Under the pieces are notes generated by a model. It saw nothing but the letters and a program-made list of their open reading frames with translations, was not told where the DNA came from and searched no databases. Source: Naumovozyma dairenensis CBS 421 (taxonomy: Eukaryota; Ascomycota; Saccharomycetes; Saccharomycetales; Saccharomycetaceae). From it: DNA of 64,000 nt. The DNA is taken from the NCBI RefSeq assembly GCF_000227115.2, contig NC_016486.1:186001-250000 (forward strand), written 5' to 3'. Shown in pieces: positions 42,567 through 53,185 of this stretch (within the stretch, counting starts at the first letter, position 1; every line of letters starts with the position of its first letter). The translations under genes were made by a program, and so were the position numbers.

Positions 42567-43376
42567 ATTTCATCACAATATCGTAACGAGAGTTTCAACT
42601 AGAATGGTAAAGGTTTAATTATAGAGAAAAGTCTGGTGGCTTTTTTAAAATATAGTTCTTAGACGGTGATAGTCCTCTAGGATCAAGTGTAGAAGCTGAT
42701 TTTTTATGGCGATGAAGTGAAAGGTTAAAAGAGAGGAGATGTCACAGGCACGATGCAAAGAGATGAGCAGCTATTATTATCTTTCAAAATACTATAGAAG
42801 GATAATATTCCAGTTTCAACAGGGACAGATAAATCAACGGATAATGTGACGATATACTCTGTAGATTTATTTGATACTTGATAGTAGATGACTTCTACGT
42901 ATATTCTATTTAACAATTCTGGGTACCTTGTTTTTACATATTCCAGTACTTGAGTTTAGCCCTACTATATATATATATAGATGTATATTTATTTTTGGGG
43001 GTTCCAGAAGTTAGGGTTTAGGGTTTCTCCGGAGTAACTTTAAAACTTTAGGTGCTCTATTGTTAAGACCCTTTTGATGGGAACATTGAGGAATCTTTTA
43101 TCTTTAAGGAAAATTGATGGACCAACTATCATCTAACCTATTCCTATTATCTAGTTTCTCGAAGGATTCATTCAATTATCCTTTTTCCTGTATGTTCTAC
43201 AGTTCTATTCTTGTTCTTCCGGAATATCATTTCTCCATATTTTTGACTGAAAAATTTATAACTAAATAAAATTATATAAGCTCATCTGTACTCATCGCTA
43301 AGAATCCTAACATAAAGAAAAGCTCTCCTTTGCATAGAAGCATCTAGTTGATAGAAAGCAGAACAGTAGCAGCATC
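42567..43376. promoter_or_regulatory. Divergent region PKH3/RMT2 with tandem TTAGGG
   Basis: 810 bp without a gene. TTAGGG occurs twice at 43011-43016 and 43018-43023, inside TTAGGGTTTAGGGTTT. TTAGGG is the binding core of the general regulator Tbf1. A (TA)n tract lies just upstream at 42966-42979. Confidence 0.45.
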
Positions 43377-44672
43377 ATGTCTGAGTTACATCATTTACTC
43401 ACCTTTCCAACGAGACCAATCACTGAAGAACAGTACATTCCAACTTTGAAACATTATCTTCAATCTGGTATCCCAGCTACATACACTTTAGAACAAGTAG
43501 CTGCATATGAGACATCTCAACAGAGAAAGACCTCTGAAGCTAATGTCCAAGGAGAACAAGAAGAAGATGATGATGACGAATCCACATCTAATACTACCCC
43601 CTTACATATATTGGCAAGATCATTACCTAAAGATCTAACAAATGATGAAACCGTAATAATTAAACAGATAATGGATATACTATTTGAATACGGTGCTGGT
43701 TGGAATTTCTTAGATTACGAAAACAAATCCATCGGTGATTTATTATTGGAAAATCCCAGCGTAAGTATGAATAAAGATTCAAATATCCTTTATCAACGTG
43801 TCATTGAAGCTGGTATAAGTGCTGAATTATTATTGAGGAAAGTTAATGGTGGTGAAATTGAATTTATTGATTCTGATTCTGAATCGAACGAGAAGCAAGA
43901 TCCTACTGAGTCTTCAACCAGGATATCGGAATCTAAAGAACTTGACGGAGATCAGAAGGTGGTACATACAGCCAATGATGCTGATGATGCTACTGCTGCT
44001 GATCAAAACACTTATTTACAAACACAATTAGAATATACAGGTGATGGTGTAGCATTAGTGACAAAAGAAAATAGAGATGGCGTCATGATGGATTGGGAAA
44101 CTAACATTATGGAAATTGCATCCAAAACTATCTTTCCAGATATCAATAAAACGTCTGATGCCATAGTCTTAAATATTGGTTTTGGTATGGGGATCATTGA
44201 CACTTTTATTCAAGAAAAGAATCCAAAGAAACATTATATAAGTGAAGCTCATCCGGATGTATTAGCTAAAATGAAAAAAGATGGCTGGTATGAAAAGCCA
44301 AATGTTGTTATATTGGAAGGTAGATGGCAGGATACTCTGAATCAACTTTTAGATGAAGGAAAAGTATTCTTTGACGGGATTTACTATGACACTTTTAGTG
44401 AACATTACCAAGATATGTTAGATCTTTATGATATTATCGTTGGTTTAATTAAGCCAGAAGGTGTGTTCTCCTTCTTCAATGGGTTAGGTGCTGACAGACC
44501 AATTTGTTATGATGTTTATAAAAGAATAGTGGAATTAGATATGGCCATGTACGGTATGAAATGTGAGTATTCTCTCTTAAAGATTGACCAAGAGTTACCA
44601 GATTGGAAAGACGTCAAAAGGTCATATTTCAACTGCAACTACTACTATCATCCTCGGATATGTTTCATATGA
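43377..44672 (+). CDS. RMT2: Protein arginine delta-N-methyltransferase Rmt2
   Basis: Methylates the delta nitrogen of an arginine in ribosomal protein L12. 431 residues (S. cerevisiae 412). The N-terminal half is ankyrin-like (TPLHILARSLPKDL, ILFEYGAGWNFLDYENKSIG) with acidic linkers. The C-terminal class I methyltransferase has the SAM-binding ILNIGFGMGIIDTF-type motif at about 264-275, followed by HYISEAHPDVLAKMKKDGW, EGRWQDTL and FDGIYYDTFSEHYQDM. The family-typical C-terminus NYYYHPRICF is present. Confidence 0.95.
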   Translation: MSELHHLLTFPTRPITEEQYIPTLKHYLQSGIPATYTLEQVAAYETSQQRKTSEANVQGEQEEDDDDESTSNTTPLHILARSLPKDLTNDETVIIKQIMDILFEYGAGWNFLDYENKSIGDLLLENPSVSMNKDSNILYQRVIEAGISAELLLRKVNGGEIEFIDSDSESNEKQDPTESSTRISESKELDGDQKVVHTANDADDATAADQNTYLQTQLEYTGDGVALVTKENRDGVMMDWETNIMEIASKTIFPDINKTSDAIVLNIGFGMGIIDTFIQEKNPKKHYISEAHPDVLAKMKKDGWYEKPNVVILEGRWQDTLNQLLDEGKVFFDGIYYDTFSEHYQDMLDLYDIIVGLIKPEGVFSFFNGLGADRPICYDVYKRIVELDMAMYGMKCEYSLLKIDQELPDWKDVKRSYFNCNYYYHPRICFI

Positions 44673-44959
44673 GATGATGTTTTTACGTAAGAGATTGTTC
44701 TATCATATTACAATATCTTATATTTTCATATAACTTAATAGACAAGAACTACATAAATAAAACTCATGTAGAGCCATTTAAAACCGTACCTGTATCAAAG
44801 TAATAACTTTCATATATTTATTATTATTTATTTGTGTATTAACTAATATTATCAAAAATGTTGTTGTCTTTTTTTTTTAAACTTTAAACTGTTGAGATTA
44901 GATTCTCATATTTGTTCAAACCCTATGCCGCCGATGGTTAGTTCCTGTCAGTATGTTTA

Positions 44960-47900
44960 TCAAGCATTCATTTCCTTTTCAATGGTACGTGCCAACTCTA
45001 GACGATCCATGTTTACAGCAAGGATATTCAAGACTTCCATATCAGAGATGTTGGTCGTACCGCTATTTTTAATACCACCACTATCTTCACTTCCCAGATC
45101 TAATCCCTTTCCTTCTGCTTTCTCCTTAAATGTTTCTTCTAACCATCTTGTTTTCTCAGAAGATTCATCCGGACCGAAGACAATATTAGCACGTTTCTTC
45201 AATCTTGATTTCAAATCATGTATCTTATTTTTCATCGTATTTGCCTCTCTCCATTTCCTTTTACGTTCATTATTTAATTCACGATTTAATACTTTAACGT
45301 CATCTTTAGATAGCAATTGTTTTGCTCTTTTAACAATAATGTTCTTCTTACCAGGGACATCTTTAAGGTCAGGAATATCGAAATGATAACGCAGTTCCAA
45401 TTTTGGTTTCTCCTTTGATCTAATACCACCAGATGCACTTGAACTAGAAGCAATGGAGTTCGAATTTTTAATGAAACGTGTTGGAGGTGCAGAAATAGGA
45501 GGCGGAACAAGTCCATCCAGATTGAGTACTTTGTTCGGATTGAATTTTCTACGCTTCCTATTTTCATTTTCATATTCACTGTATCCGCCATCATCATCAT
45601 CGTAGTCGTAGTCGTCATCTATTTCCCCATTTTCAGCAGTATTAGCTATAGTTGGCAATAAACCTGTTATTGTAGATGTAATGATTGTACTTAGATTAGG
45701 CGGTAAATCAAGTGAATCAAGACCAAGTTGTTTCTTTCCTTGAGTTTCCTTATGATTTTCTTTATGATTCGTATTGATGGTTTCGTTAAGGGACGAGCCG
45801 GTTACATCTTTGGTTTCTTCAACAGATTCATGATCAGGTATATTTATAACTTCTTTGGAAACTATACCGTCATCTATTGAAGGTTTAACATTCATTGATG
45901 TGATTTTCCGTGGTTTACTTGCTATTAATGGAATGGACAATAAAGGTAATTTTACAGATTCTTCCTCCTTCTTCGGAAGCACAATCTCAGACAGAACATG
46001 CATGTCTAAATCATTCTTAGGAAGTGGACCTAATCTAGTGGTCGTAATGTTCGACTTTGATATGAGGATCGGTAGTAGTGGAAGCATTGTTTGATATGTG
46101 TGATTCTGTCCCATTCGAAGTTGTGACTTCCTCGACTGCTGGGTTCTCCATTTCCTTCCATCAACTTCTTTATCTTGTGATTGAGCGAATAACAATGGAT
46201 CTACATCGTGATCTTCTACCTTAACTGCCGAGATAGATATATTAGAATCTTGAGTAGTATTATTTATGTTTACTTGGCCATCACCTTCGGATTTCCTTTG
46301 CAATTGTTTAATAGTAGCTAAACTGAAAATTGGGATTTTACGAAGACCTGGTTTTTTAACTACTGGGGATTTCTTTTCACCCTCAGGAGAGATACCAGCA
46401 ACGGAGGAAGCAGTACTACCTGCTTGAGGAGTGGGTGTCACTGTAGTCGGATCCTCACTATTAGGTACGCCGTCATTCTTATTATTATTATTCGCAGGCT
46501 CATTATCAGCTTCCAATTTGATTGGAGCAATGGCATTTAATGAATTTGTTCTAACTTTAGTCAATTCCTTAATAATTGCATTTTTAGTGAATTGCATAAC
46601 AGTTGCTAAATAAGCACTTGCCTCTTCGGGTGATGTACCATTAGCAATTTTATTTTTGGCAGCTGTTTTCAAAGTCTTGATAATGGGTGACAAAATCGTG
46701 GAAAGTAAATGAGTTCTATTTTCTGGTGCCAACATATCCTTACGGAATTTTCTAGCATTCTTAGCTCTCTTTTTGTCACTTTTCCTTAGTTGAGTTTTCT
46801 TTATTCTATTTTGTACAGGTAATGCTAATGGCGGGTAAATAGGGATTGCCCAAGGTGGATGGAATGGAATTTTTTCTCTATGGATAACTGTTTTTAAATT
46901 TGGATTAAACATACTAGAAGATTTTCTTTTCCAATAAGGTTCTTGTGAAGCAAACATTCTTTCCCTTTGTAATTGTTCTTGTGAAATCTTCTTTGGTGGA
47001 ACCAAATTTTTAATGCCATTTACTTGTTCTATTGGAATTTCGGATAAAGTTCCTTCGATGTCATTCAAACTACTTTTAACCACGAATGGCGTTAGCGTCT
47101 TTGTGAAATTCACTATTGGAATTCTCTTTAGAGTAGATAATGGGACCCTTTTCAATTTTTTAGTTTTCTTCTTTCTAATTTTTCTCGGTTTCTTATCTTG
47201 ATGTCTAATGGTTGGTGATGATGAGGATGAGGATACTCTGGCAGTAGCAGCTGCAGCTGCCTCTGCACGTTTAGCCATTTCCTCTGGTGTCCATCTTCTA
47301 TAAGGTTTCTTAGGGATCCCCTTCTTGGTTACTCTTAAATCAGCAGGATATGGTGGACCCTTTGCGACAATCTCCTCCAATTCCTTTCTTTCTAATTCTT
47401 GTTTTTCCTTCTCTTGCTTCTTTAACAATTTCTTCTCATCACGAAGCCTTTGTTGTTCTTCTTTGGCTTTCTTTCTTAATTCTTTATTCCTCTTTGTAAT
47501 TTGTTTCCTTGCAATGGAAGCAGCAGCAATAGCACATGATGAATATTTCTTCTTTAATACTTCCTCTGGAGGCGGTTGTGGTTTCGTAGGCTGCTTTTTC
47601 TTTTTCTTCTTATGAGTTGATTCTGTAGTAGTTATTTCAATAGATTTCTTCTTTTTTTGAGATTTTTTCTTTGAAGTCTTTTTCGTTGTTACTGTTGTTG
47701 AAGATAATAAATCGGATACAGAAATCCCTCCTAATTCTGAATTAAATTCATCCATTATTGAAGCATCGATATTATTTTCATTATGTTCTTGGAATGCCAT
47801 AGACATTGCATTTTGCATTATTTGATTCAAATCAAATGGTTCATCGGTGGGTACTGAATTCATGTCATCATTCGTGGTGTTGAAATCTTCTGTGGGCCAA

Positions 47901-49222
47901 TGGAATGTACCTTCTTTATTTAGAATAGAAGGTCCTGATATGCGTGGGGCAGTTGTTGGTTCCATTGCCGCAGTGGTCTCTGAAGTATTTACTGCATCCT
48001 GAACCATATTTGCTATTACACGTGAGAAATCGTCATGATCATGATCTTGATCGTCGTTCAATGGAGGAGAAATAGTAGTCTTTGGAGTTGGAGATTTCTT
48101 CTTCTTTTTCTTTTTCTTCTTGGATTGTGAATCAGATGCAGAGAATGATACAGGTGGTGCTATTAGTTTCACATGTTTGTCTTTGGAATTATGTGACGAT
48201 TTTTTCTTTTTCTTTGAAGAAATGGAAGAGGAAGATGGTGGTTGTCCTTCTTCTTCTAAGTCAGCGTTACCTTCAGGATTGGCTAGTAATTCATTTTCAA
48301 AAGCCCTTAATGTAGCTTCCACTAAGGCTTGTGTTTCTGCATCTTCCACTTCAGAAGATGATTGACCGTTTGGTGTTTGTTCTTGTTGCATAAACCCTTT
48401 AATAACATCTTCGAAATCAATTAAATCATTTGGTTCTTCGATTGGCTCTATACTTTTACTCTTTTGTTTATCCTTTTGTTTCTTTTCTTTATGTTTTTTA
48501 TCCTTTTTATCCTTATGTTTCTTGTCCTTTTTGGCTTTATTTTTCTTCTTCTTATCTTTCTTATTCTTATCCTTTGAAGGTTTATCAGTGACTATTATTT
48601 TTTCCATATTGTCTGTCTGATGATGATGTTCATCTTGATTATCCATATTAATGTCATTCTCGTTATTTTGTGTATCCAAGCCATGTAAAGATTGTAAGAT
48701 GGCTCTTCTCAAATTCTCATCATCTTGATCTAATTGTGATGGATTATCGTGTTGATTCGCAGAGGTATTATTACTTTCATCATCTAACAGACCTTGTTGT
48801 AAGATACTTGCCCAAACCTGGTCCTGGTGATGACCATCCTCTTCCTCCACTTCATTATCATTATTATTATCATTATTATTATCATTATTATTATCATCAT
48901 TATGTATTTCCACATTCATATGGGAGTCTTTATCTAATTCATCTTCAGTATTCAAATCTTGCATAGCGTTTGCAACCACGCTAGCCAAATCCACAGCTGC
49001 ATCATCTGCGTTGAATGGTTCCAATTCTGCCACGTCCTCATGTGAATGTGAATGTGAATGTGAATGTTCTTCTGCTTGTCCTTCATCATCAGGTTGTTGT
49101 TCATTCTGGCCACCGTCATTGTTATTACTTTCATTAGTATTATGAGAAGATAAAAGGTTCCCAACCAACTCATTGAAGTTGATGTCACCATCGGCTTCTA
49201 TGTCTTCGTTTGGATTAGACAT
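44960..49222 (-). CDS. SPP41: Nuclear protein Spp41
   Basis: In S. cerevisiae Spp41 (about 1435 residues) is a negative regulator of the splicing-factor genes PRP3 and PRP4. Here it has 1420 residues. It is almost wholly low complexity: an acidic Asn/Asp N-terminus with (DNNN)n and HSHSHSH repeats, long Lys tracts (KDKNKKDKKKKNKAKKDKKH), and a better conserved middle and C-terminus (PPYPADLRVTKKGIPKKPYR, PFHPPWAIPIYPPLALPVQ, LDLPPNLSTIITSTITGLLP). PRP3, a reported target, lies 1.8 kb away in this window but not in S. cerevisiae. Identity is supported by size, motifs and adjacency to RMT2. Confidence 0.92.
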   Translation of the reverse strand: MSNPNEDIEADGDINFNELVGNLLSSHNTNESNNNDGGQNEQQPDDEGQAEEHSHSHSHSHEDVAELEPFNADDAAVDLASVVANAMQDLNTEDELDKDSHMNVEIHNDDNNNDNNNDNNNDNEVEEEDGHHQDQVWASILQQGLLDDESNNTSANQHDNPSQLDQDDENLRRAILQSLHGLDTQNNENDINMDNQDEHHHQTDNMEKIIVTDKPSKDKNKKDKKKKNKAKKDKKHKDKKDKKHKEKKQKDKQKSKSIEPIEEPNDLIDFEDVIKGFMQQEQTPNGQSSSEVEDAETQALVEATLRAFENELLANPEGNADLEEEGQPPSSSSISSKKKKKSSHNSKDKHVKLIAPPVSFSASDSQSKKKKKKKKKSPTPKTTISPPLNDDQDHDHDDFSRVIANMVQDAVNTSETTAAMEPTTAPRISGPSILNKEGTFHWPTEDFNTTNDDMNSVPTDEPFDLNQIMQNAMSMAFQEHNENNIDASIMDEFNSELGGISVSDLLSSTTVTTKKTSKKKSQKKKKSIEITTTESTHKKKKKKQPTKPQPPPEEVLKKKYSSCAIAAASIARKQITKRNKELRKKAKEEQQRLRDEKKLLKKQEKEKQELERKELEEIVAKGPPYPADLRVTKKGIPKKPYRRWTPEEMAKRAEAAAAATARVSSSSSSPTIRHQDKKPRKIRKKKTKKLKRVPLSTLKRIPIVNFTKTLTPFVVKSSLNDIEGTLSEIPIEQVNGIKNLVPPKKISQEQLQRERMFASQEPYWKRKSSSMFNPNLKTVIHREKIPFHPPWAIPIYPPLALPVQNRIKKTQLRKSDKKRAKNARKFRKDMLAPENRTHLLSTILSPIIKTLKTAAKNKIANGTSPEEASAYLATVMQFTKNAIIKELTKVRTNSLNAIAPIKLEADNEPANNNNKNDGVPNSEDPTTVTPTPQAGSTASSVAGISPEGEKKSPVVKKPGLRKIPIFSLATIKQLQRKSEGDGQVNINNTTQDSNISISAVKVEDHDVDPLLFAQSQDKEVDGRKWRTQQSRKSQLRMGQNHTYQTMLPLLPILISKSNITTTRLGPLPKNDLDMHVLSEIVLPKKEEESVKLPLLSIPLIASKPRKITSMNVKPSIDDGIVSKEVINIPDHESVEETKDVTGSSLNETINTNHKENHKETQGKKQLGLDSLDLPPNLSTIITSTITGLLPTIANTAENGEIDDDYDYDDDDGGYSEYENENRKRRKFNPNKVLNLDGLVPPPISAPPTRFIKNSNSIASSSSASGGIRSKEKPKLELRYHFDIPDLKDVPGKKNIIVKRAKQLLSKDDVKVLNRELNNERKRKWREANTMKNKIHDLKSRLKKRANIVFGPDESSEKTRWLEETFKEKAEGKGLDLGSEDSGGIKNSGTTNISDMEVLNILAVNMDRLELARTIEKEMNA

Positions 49223-49511
49223 AGTAGACGAGTTGAATGAATGGTTTAAAATTCAACTAAGTGTATAAATTCCAATCAAATTCAAAGCAAGAATTGGTAT
49301 GTATATAGACGTATACGTTTCGTTGTTGTTGTTAAAATCTCGTTCAGTTGAATTCTTTAGTTCTGATGATGTTGTTATTTGTTGATGATGTTGACAAAAC
49401 AATAAACAACAACAATAACAATTAAAAAAAAGGTTTTCGTACTTTTCTGTACACTTTTTTTTTCGTTCTCTTTTTCTCGCTCTGCTCTTCTCTGGTGTTT
49501 CCCAAAAGAAA

Positions 49512-49554
49512 AAGGAAACAGAAACGGAAACGGAAACGGGAAACGGGAAACGGA
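49512..49554 (+). repeat. GGAAAC/GGGAAAC short tandem repeat
   Basis: Five to six consecutive 6- to 7-bp units (GGAAACA, GAAACGGAAACG, GGAAACG, GGAAACG). Confidence 0.7.
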
Positions 49555-49918
49555 GACACGGAGAAGGCCTCTGGGGATTTCTCGGGGGGGACATTGAGCG
49601 GCGTTAAGCCTGTCTGTATATCTGGGCTGGCGGTCACGTGCCGGATGGAGGGAAAGTGTTTTGTAGTATAGTCAGCAAATATCACTCAGATCAAACAAGC
49701 AGCATCGTACGTATATAAAGTACAGGGAGACAGGACCCTTTGGGGGCGCCATCCCTATGTATGTATATGTATGTATATATATGCCTATGTGTGGATATAT
49801 ATGTTCATGTGGGTGTTTAGCATGGAGTAGTGGTTCCCATATCTTTAGGAAACTAACTTTTAAGTAGAGTTAAGGGTACTCTCACTATGTAGAAACAGCA
49901 TCGAATGGTAAATAGTCT

Positions 49919-49962
49919 GACATTTGACATTTGACATTTGATATTTGCCATTTGCCCATTTG
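49919..49962 (+). repeat. 7-bp tandem repeat ACATTTG with degenerate ends
   Basis: Units GACATTT, GACATTT, GACATTT, GATATTT, GCCATTT, GCCCATTT, then TGG; divergence increases toward the right. Confidence 0.7.
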
Positions 49963-50263
49963 GTATTGCCGCGCAGCTCTGCAAAGCAAAGAACACTATA
50001 GAAAGGTTATCACGCAAACTCCCATGGAGATGTTTCTCGTCTCCACGTACGCACGTACATCCGTGCATCAACTGTGAAAAATTTCATAGTATATGTATAT
50101 ACTCTGAATAAACTACATAAAAAATGCGATGAGCTTTAGAAGAGAACCCTTATCACACATACGTAGACAGCAGTGTAATTGTAACTGTAATTGTAATTGT
50201 ACTAATCATATCTACTGCCTTTGAATAAGAAATATCAAGCCAATTGCTCTTTTTGCTGCCAAA

Positions 50264-50905
50264 ATGAAATACATAATTGAACATATGGAAGAAGGATTCA
50301 GTGAATGGGTCATCCTCGAATATTCCCAAATATTAAGAGACGTGGGCAAAGAAAATCTAATCCTCTCTTCATTACCTCATGGAACCACAGAAAAAGATAT
50401 ACCTAAACGTCTCTTAGATTTAGGTTTACAATGGACCACCAAGGATTTAATTGATATTCCTTCAGATTTCCCCGATTTGAAACCATTACAAAATGGTAGA
50501 GTTTGTCTCTTGGATCCAAGAGCTGAAATTGATTTGAAACCAAGTGACGTCAATGAGTTTGATTATTTCGTGTTTGGAGGTATATTGGGGGATCATCCTC
50601 CAAGGGATCGTACCAGTGAATTGAAAACTGCATATCCAAATCTTTTGATTGGTAGAAGATTAGGTGATAAACAAATGACAACAGATACTGCTATTAGAAC
50701 TACTCAATTGATAGTCAAGAAACAAATTAAATTTGATGATATTAAGTTTATGGATTATCCTGAATTTAGGTTTAGTAAATATGAAGCTACTGAAATGCCA
50801 TTCAGATATGTCGTTGATACAAAGACAAAGAAACCGATCTTACCACAGGGAATGATGGAATTGATTAAAAAGGATTCTCAACAAAGTTTGGACGATTTGT
50901 TGTGA
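50264..50905 (+). CDS. SFM1: SPOUT-family protein arginine methyltransferase Sfm1
   Basis: Sfm1 (YOR021C) methylates an arginine of ribosomal protein uS3. 213 residues, the family length. It starts MKYIIEHMEEGFSEWVILEY. The SPOUT knot region is clear: CLLDPRAEIDLKPSD, FDYFVFGGILGDHPPRDRTS, then RRLGDKQMTTDTAIRTTQLI. The C-terminus matches (PILPQGMMELIKKDSQQSLD). It is not next to SPP41 in S. cerevisiae, so this marks a rearranged junction. Confidence 0.94.
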   Translation: MKYIIEHMEEGFSEWVILEYSQILRDVGKENLILSSLPHGTTEKDIPKRLLDLGLQWTTKDLIDIPSDFPDLKPLQNGRVCLLDPRAEIDLKPSDVNEFDYFVFGGILGDHPPRDRTSELKTAYPNLLIGRRLGDKQMTTDTAIRTTQLIVKKQIKFDDIKFMDYPEFRFSKYEATEMPFRYVVDTKTKKPILPQGMMELIKKDSQQSLDDLL

Positions 50906-51012
50906 GTTTATCACATATAACTATATACATATATGTATAGCAACAACTAAGGAAATACTATTGATAAAATTATATTGTTTTGAAAGGATGTCTCGTGCTA
51001 AGTGTAAGTCCA

Positions 51013-52428
51013 TCATTCCGTTCTAATTTGATGTAAATCCATGAAATTTTGAGCGTTAAATTGGTTTAAAATCCTTTTAAATTCTTTTTCATCGGCACAA
51101 GCTTTCATAAATAGTTTAGGAAACTTGTTTTCTTTTAGATTACCTTCCCATATTTTTTCAGAATATGTTCCTGTTTGATCTACAATTGTACCATTGATTT
51201 TATTTTCAAAATTCTCATCCCATTTAATCCTATTTAATACTAGTTTTTCATAAAATTTACATGATTTTTCTTTACCAACAACAATTATAATTCCAGGTCC
51301 ATCGTCACCAATTCGGATACAAAGACCATTTAATAACAGTTGTTTACTATTCATCTTCAATTTGTATCTTATCTTCGGATTTCGAAGGTTTTTAAACCAA
51401 AACACTTTACAACATGTATCACCAACACCAGAATTCGTTGACTGCACAATAGTTTGAGCTTCACGTCTTTTCTTTACAGCCTCTTCATGTCTTTTCTGAT
51501 TAATTTCTTCATGCTTCCTTTTCCTTTCTTCCATTTGTTGTTTCACTGTTACTTCCCAACTAGTAGGATCTGTGATATTTTGATTATTCTCATAAACATT
51601 CATCATATTCGATAATTTCACTTTCGGTACCGGTTTCGGTTCCAACCCAAGTTTAATCTTTTCATCAATCTCTTGTCGTATTAATTTCCTTTTATTCCTA
51701 CGAATCTTTTTCTGCTCCTTTTTAGTCAAATAAACTTTATTCGGTCTCCCCCCTTGGTTAGATAATTCCATTTTAATCGGTACAGGATGTTGAATATAAC
51801 GAATGGAAGGATGTCTTTCCTCTTCATCTTCCTCATCTGAAACAAAATCCTCATCTTCCTCCACTGAAGGATATTGCATTGAATATTTATCTAATATCTT
51901 AGTCTTATCCGTTGTATCCAAATAAACAACATCCCACCATTCACAATCAGGTATATCATCAACATTTGGAATATACTTATCCTCTCCTAATGCTAAATCG
52001 GGCAACTCACAATTCTGTATTTTCAATTTCGTAACCTCATCTTCTTTAGTTCGCCTTTGACGTTCTAATTCATTAAACTTCCGCTCTTGTTCGAGAACTT
52101 TTCTTTGTAATTCTCTTTCATGTTGAATCCTCTTTGAGACTTCACCTGGTTGGAAAAAAGTTTGTATCCGCTGTCCCTTCCTAGTCTTAGTAGACGGCTG
52201 GGTGTTGAATGTGCTTAGGTACGGATTATCATGATGATATTGTTCCCTAATGAAATTTAAATTGGATGATAATAAAGCAGGATGGATCTTGGTATGTAAA
52301 CCTCGTCCAACGTCTCCTTCTTCTTCTACTGCATCATGCTCCGTAGCGTTAGTTTTCCTTTTTTCTCGTTCCCCTTTTGGAATAATATATTCAGAATCAG
52401 ACATAGATTGGGGATGATCTGGATTCAT
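51013..52428 (-). CDS. PRP3: U4/U6 snRNP splicing factor Prp3
   Basis: Component of the U4/U6.U5 tri-snRNP. 471 residues (S. cerevisiae 469). The conserved PRP3 core includes FFQPGEVSKRIQHERELQRK, DIPDCEWWDVVYLD, and IRYIQHPVPIKMEL with LTKKEQKKIRRNKRK. The C-terminal ferredoxin-like DUF1115 domain follows at about 330-465 (CKVFWFKNLRNPKIRYKLKM ... IIIVVGKEKSCKFYEKLVL). A second in-frame ATG eight codons in is an alternative start. It is convergent with SFM1. In S. cerevisiae PRP3 lies between JIP4 and TRS31. Confidence 0.95.
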   Translation of the reverse strand: MNPDHPQSMSDSEYIIPKGEREKRKTNATEHDAVEEEGDVGRGLHTKIHPALLSSNLNFIREQYHHDNPYLSTFNTQPSTKTRKGQRIQTFFQPGEVSKRIQHERELQRKVLEQERKFNELERQRRTKEDEVTKLKIQNCELPDLALGEDKYIPNVDDIPDCEWWDVVYLDTTDKTKILDKYSMQYPSVEEDEDFVSDEEDEEERHPSIRYIQHPVPIKMELSNQGGRPNKVYLTKKEQKKIRRNKRKLIRQEIDEKIKLGLEPKPVPKVKLSNMMNVYENNQNITDPTSWEVTVKQQMEERKRKHEEINQKRHEEAVKKRREAQTIVQSTNSGVGDTCCKVFWFKNLRNPKIRYKLKMNSKQLLLNGLCIRIGDDGPGIIIVVGKEKSCKFYEKLVLNRIKWDENFENKINGTIVDQTGTYSEKIWEGNLKENKFPKLFMKACADEKEFKRILNQFNAQNFMDLHQIRTE

Positions 52429-53185
52429 TTACTCATTTTTAAAGCTATTCATCTTGTAGGTTAGAATAGTCTAATTGTGACAGAGATAACGTTATATTTC
52501 CTGGGACCATTAAGAGAGTAATATTCAACTTGTCACCAAGAACTTTTTTCATTGTCAAAGATAATTTCTATCCGTGAGATTCCCACGAGTAAACAACGTT
52601 ATTGTGTGACAATAAATTTTTATCGATGACAGTCGCCTCAGGCTGTCCCTCAATTTTTGCGTCACAAAAAATACTTCGGTTTTGAGAAATATAGATACAA
52701 AGTATAAGTCAACAATACATTGTTTTCTTTTTACTTTCTTTCCTTTTCTTCTTTCAAAAAGTATTTTTCTTTATAAAACATAACATTAATGACGAATAGA
52801 TATAATGAAAAGAATAAAAAACTAAAAAATAACTGAAATCAAAATGACAAATAATAGTACAAAAACTGTCAATATACTCCAACTATTGTTCTATAAAGGT
52901 ATTCAAGGCCTAGTTCAAAGAAGATATTTTGTTTACAGTCATTTTTTCTTTTTCCTTTATAATGCCTAAAGTGGTCGAATTGTTTAATGGACTTTCCAAA
53001 ACTTTTTACCCGAATAATTTTTGATCCTTTTGTGGGTTTCCCATAGGTGTTGCTTCAGGTATGCAACTCTATATCACATATTTACCATGATCATTTAACA
53101 CCCATTCCTGATATTTTTTATGTTTCTGAAGCTTTTGATAGATGTCACTTTTTGAGGGTTGTTATCTGCTAATCCCATTACACTG
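52429..53185. other. Intergenic, PRP3 - zinc-finger fragment 1
   Basis: 757 bp, AT-rich, with T-rich tracts (52715-52775, 52930-52965). No gene recognised. Confidence 0.5.

Larger units (their letters stand above)
49223..50263. promoter_or_regulatory. Divergent region SPP41/SFM1
   Basis: 1.04 kb without a gene. It holds a GGAAAC-type tandem repeat (49512-49554), a CACGTG E-box within GGTCACGTGCC (49631-49641), an alternating purine-pyrimidine GTATGTATATG stretch (49757-49800), and a 7-bp tandem repeat (49919-49962). Confidence 0.45.

Noticed and set aside
48840..48900. (ATTATTATC)n repeat as a separate minisatellite
   Set aside because: It encodes the Asp/Asn repeat inside SPP41 in frame, so it belongs to the gene.
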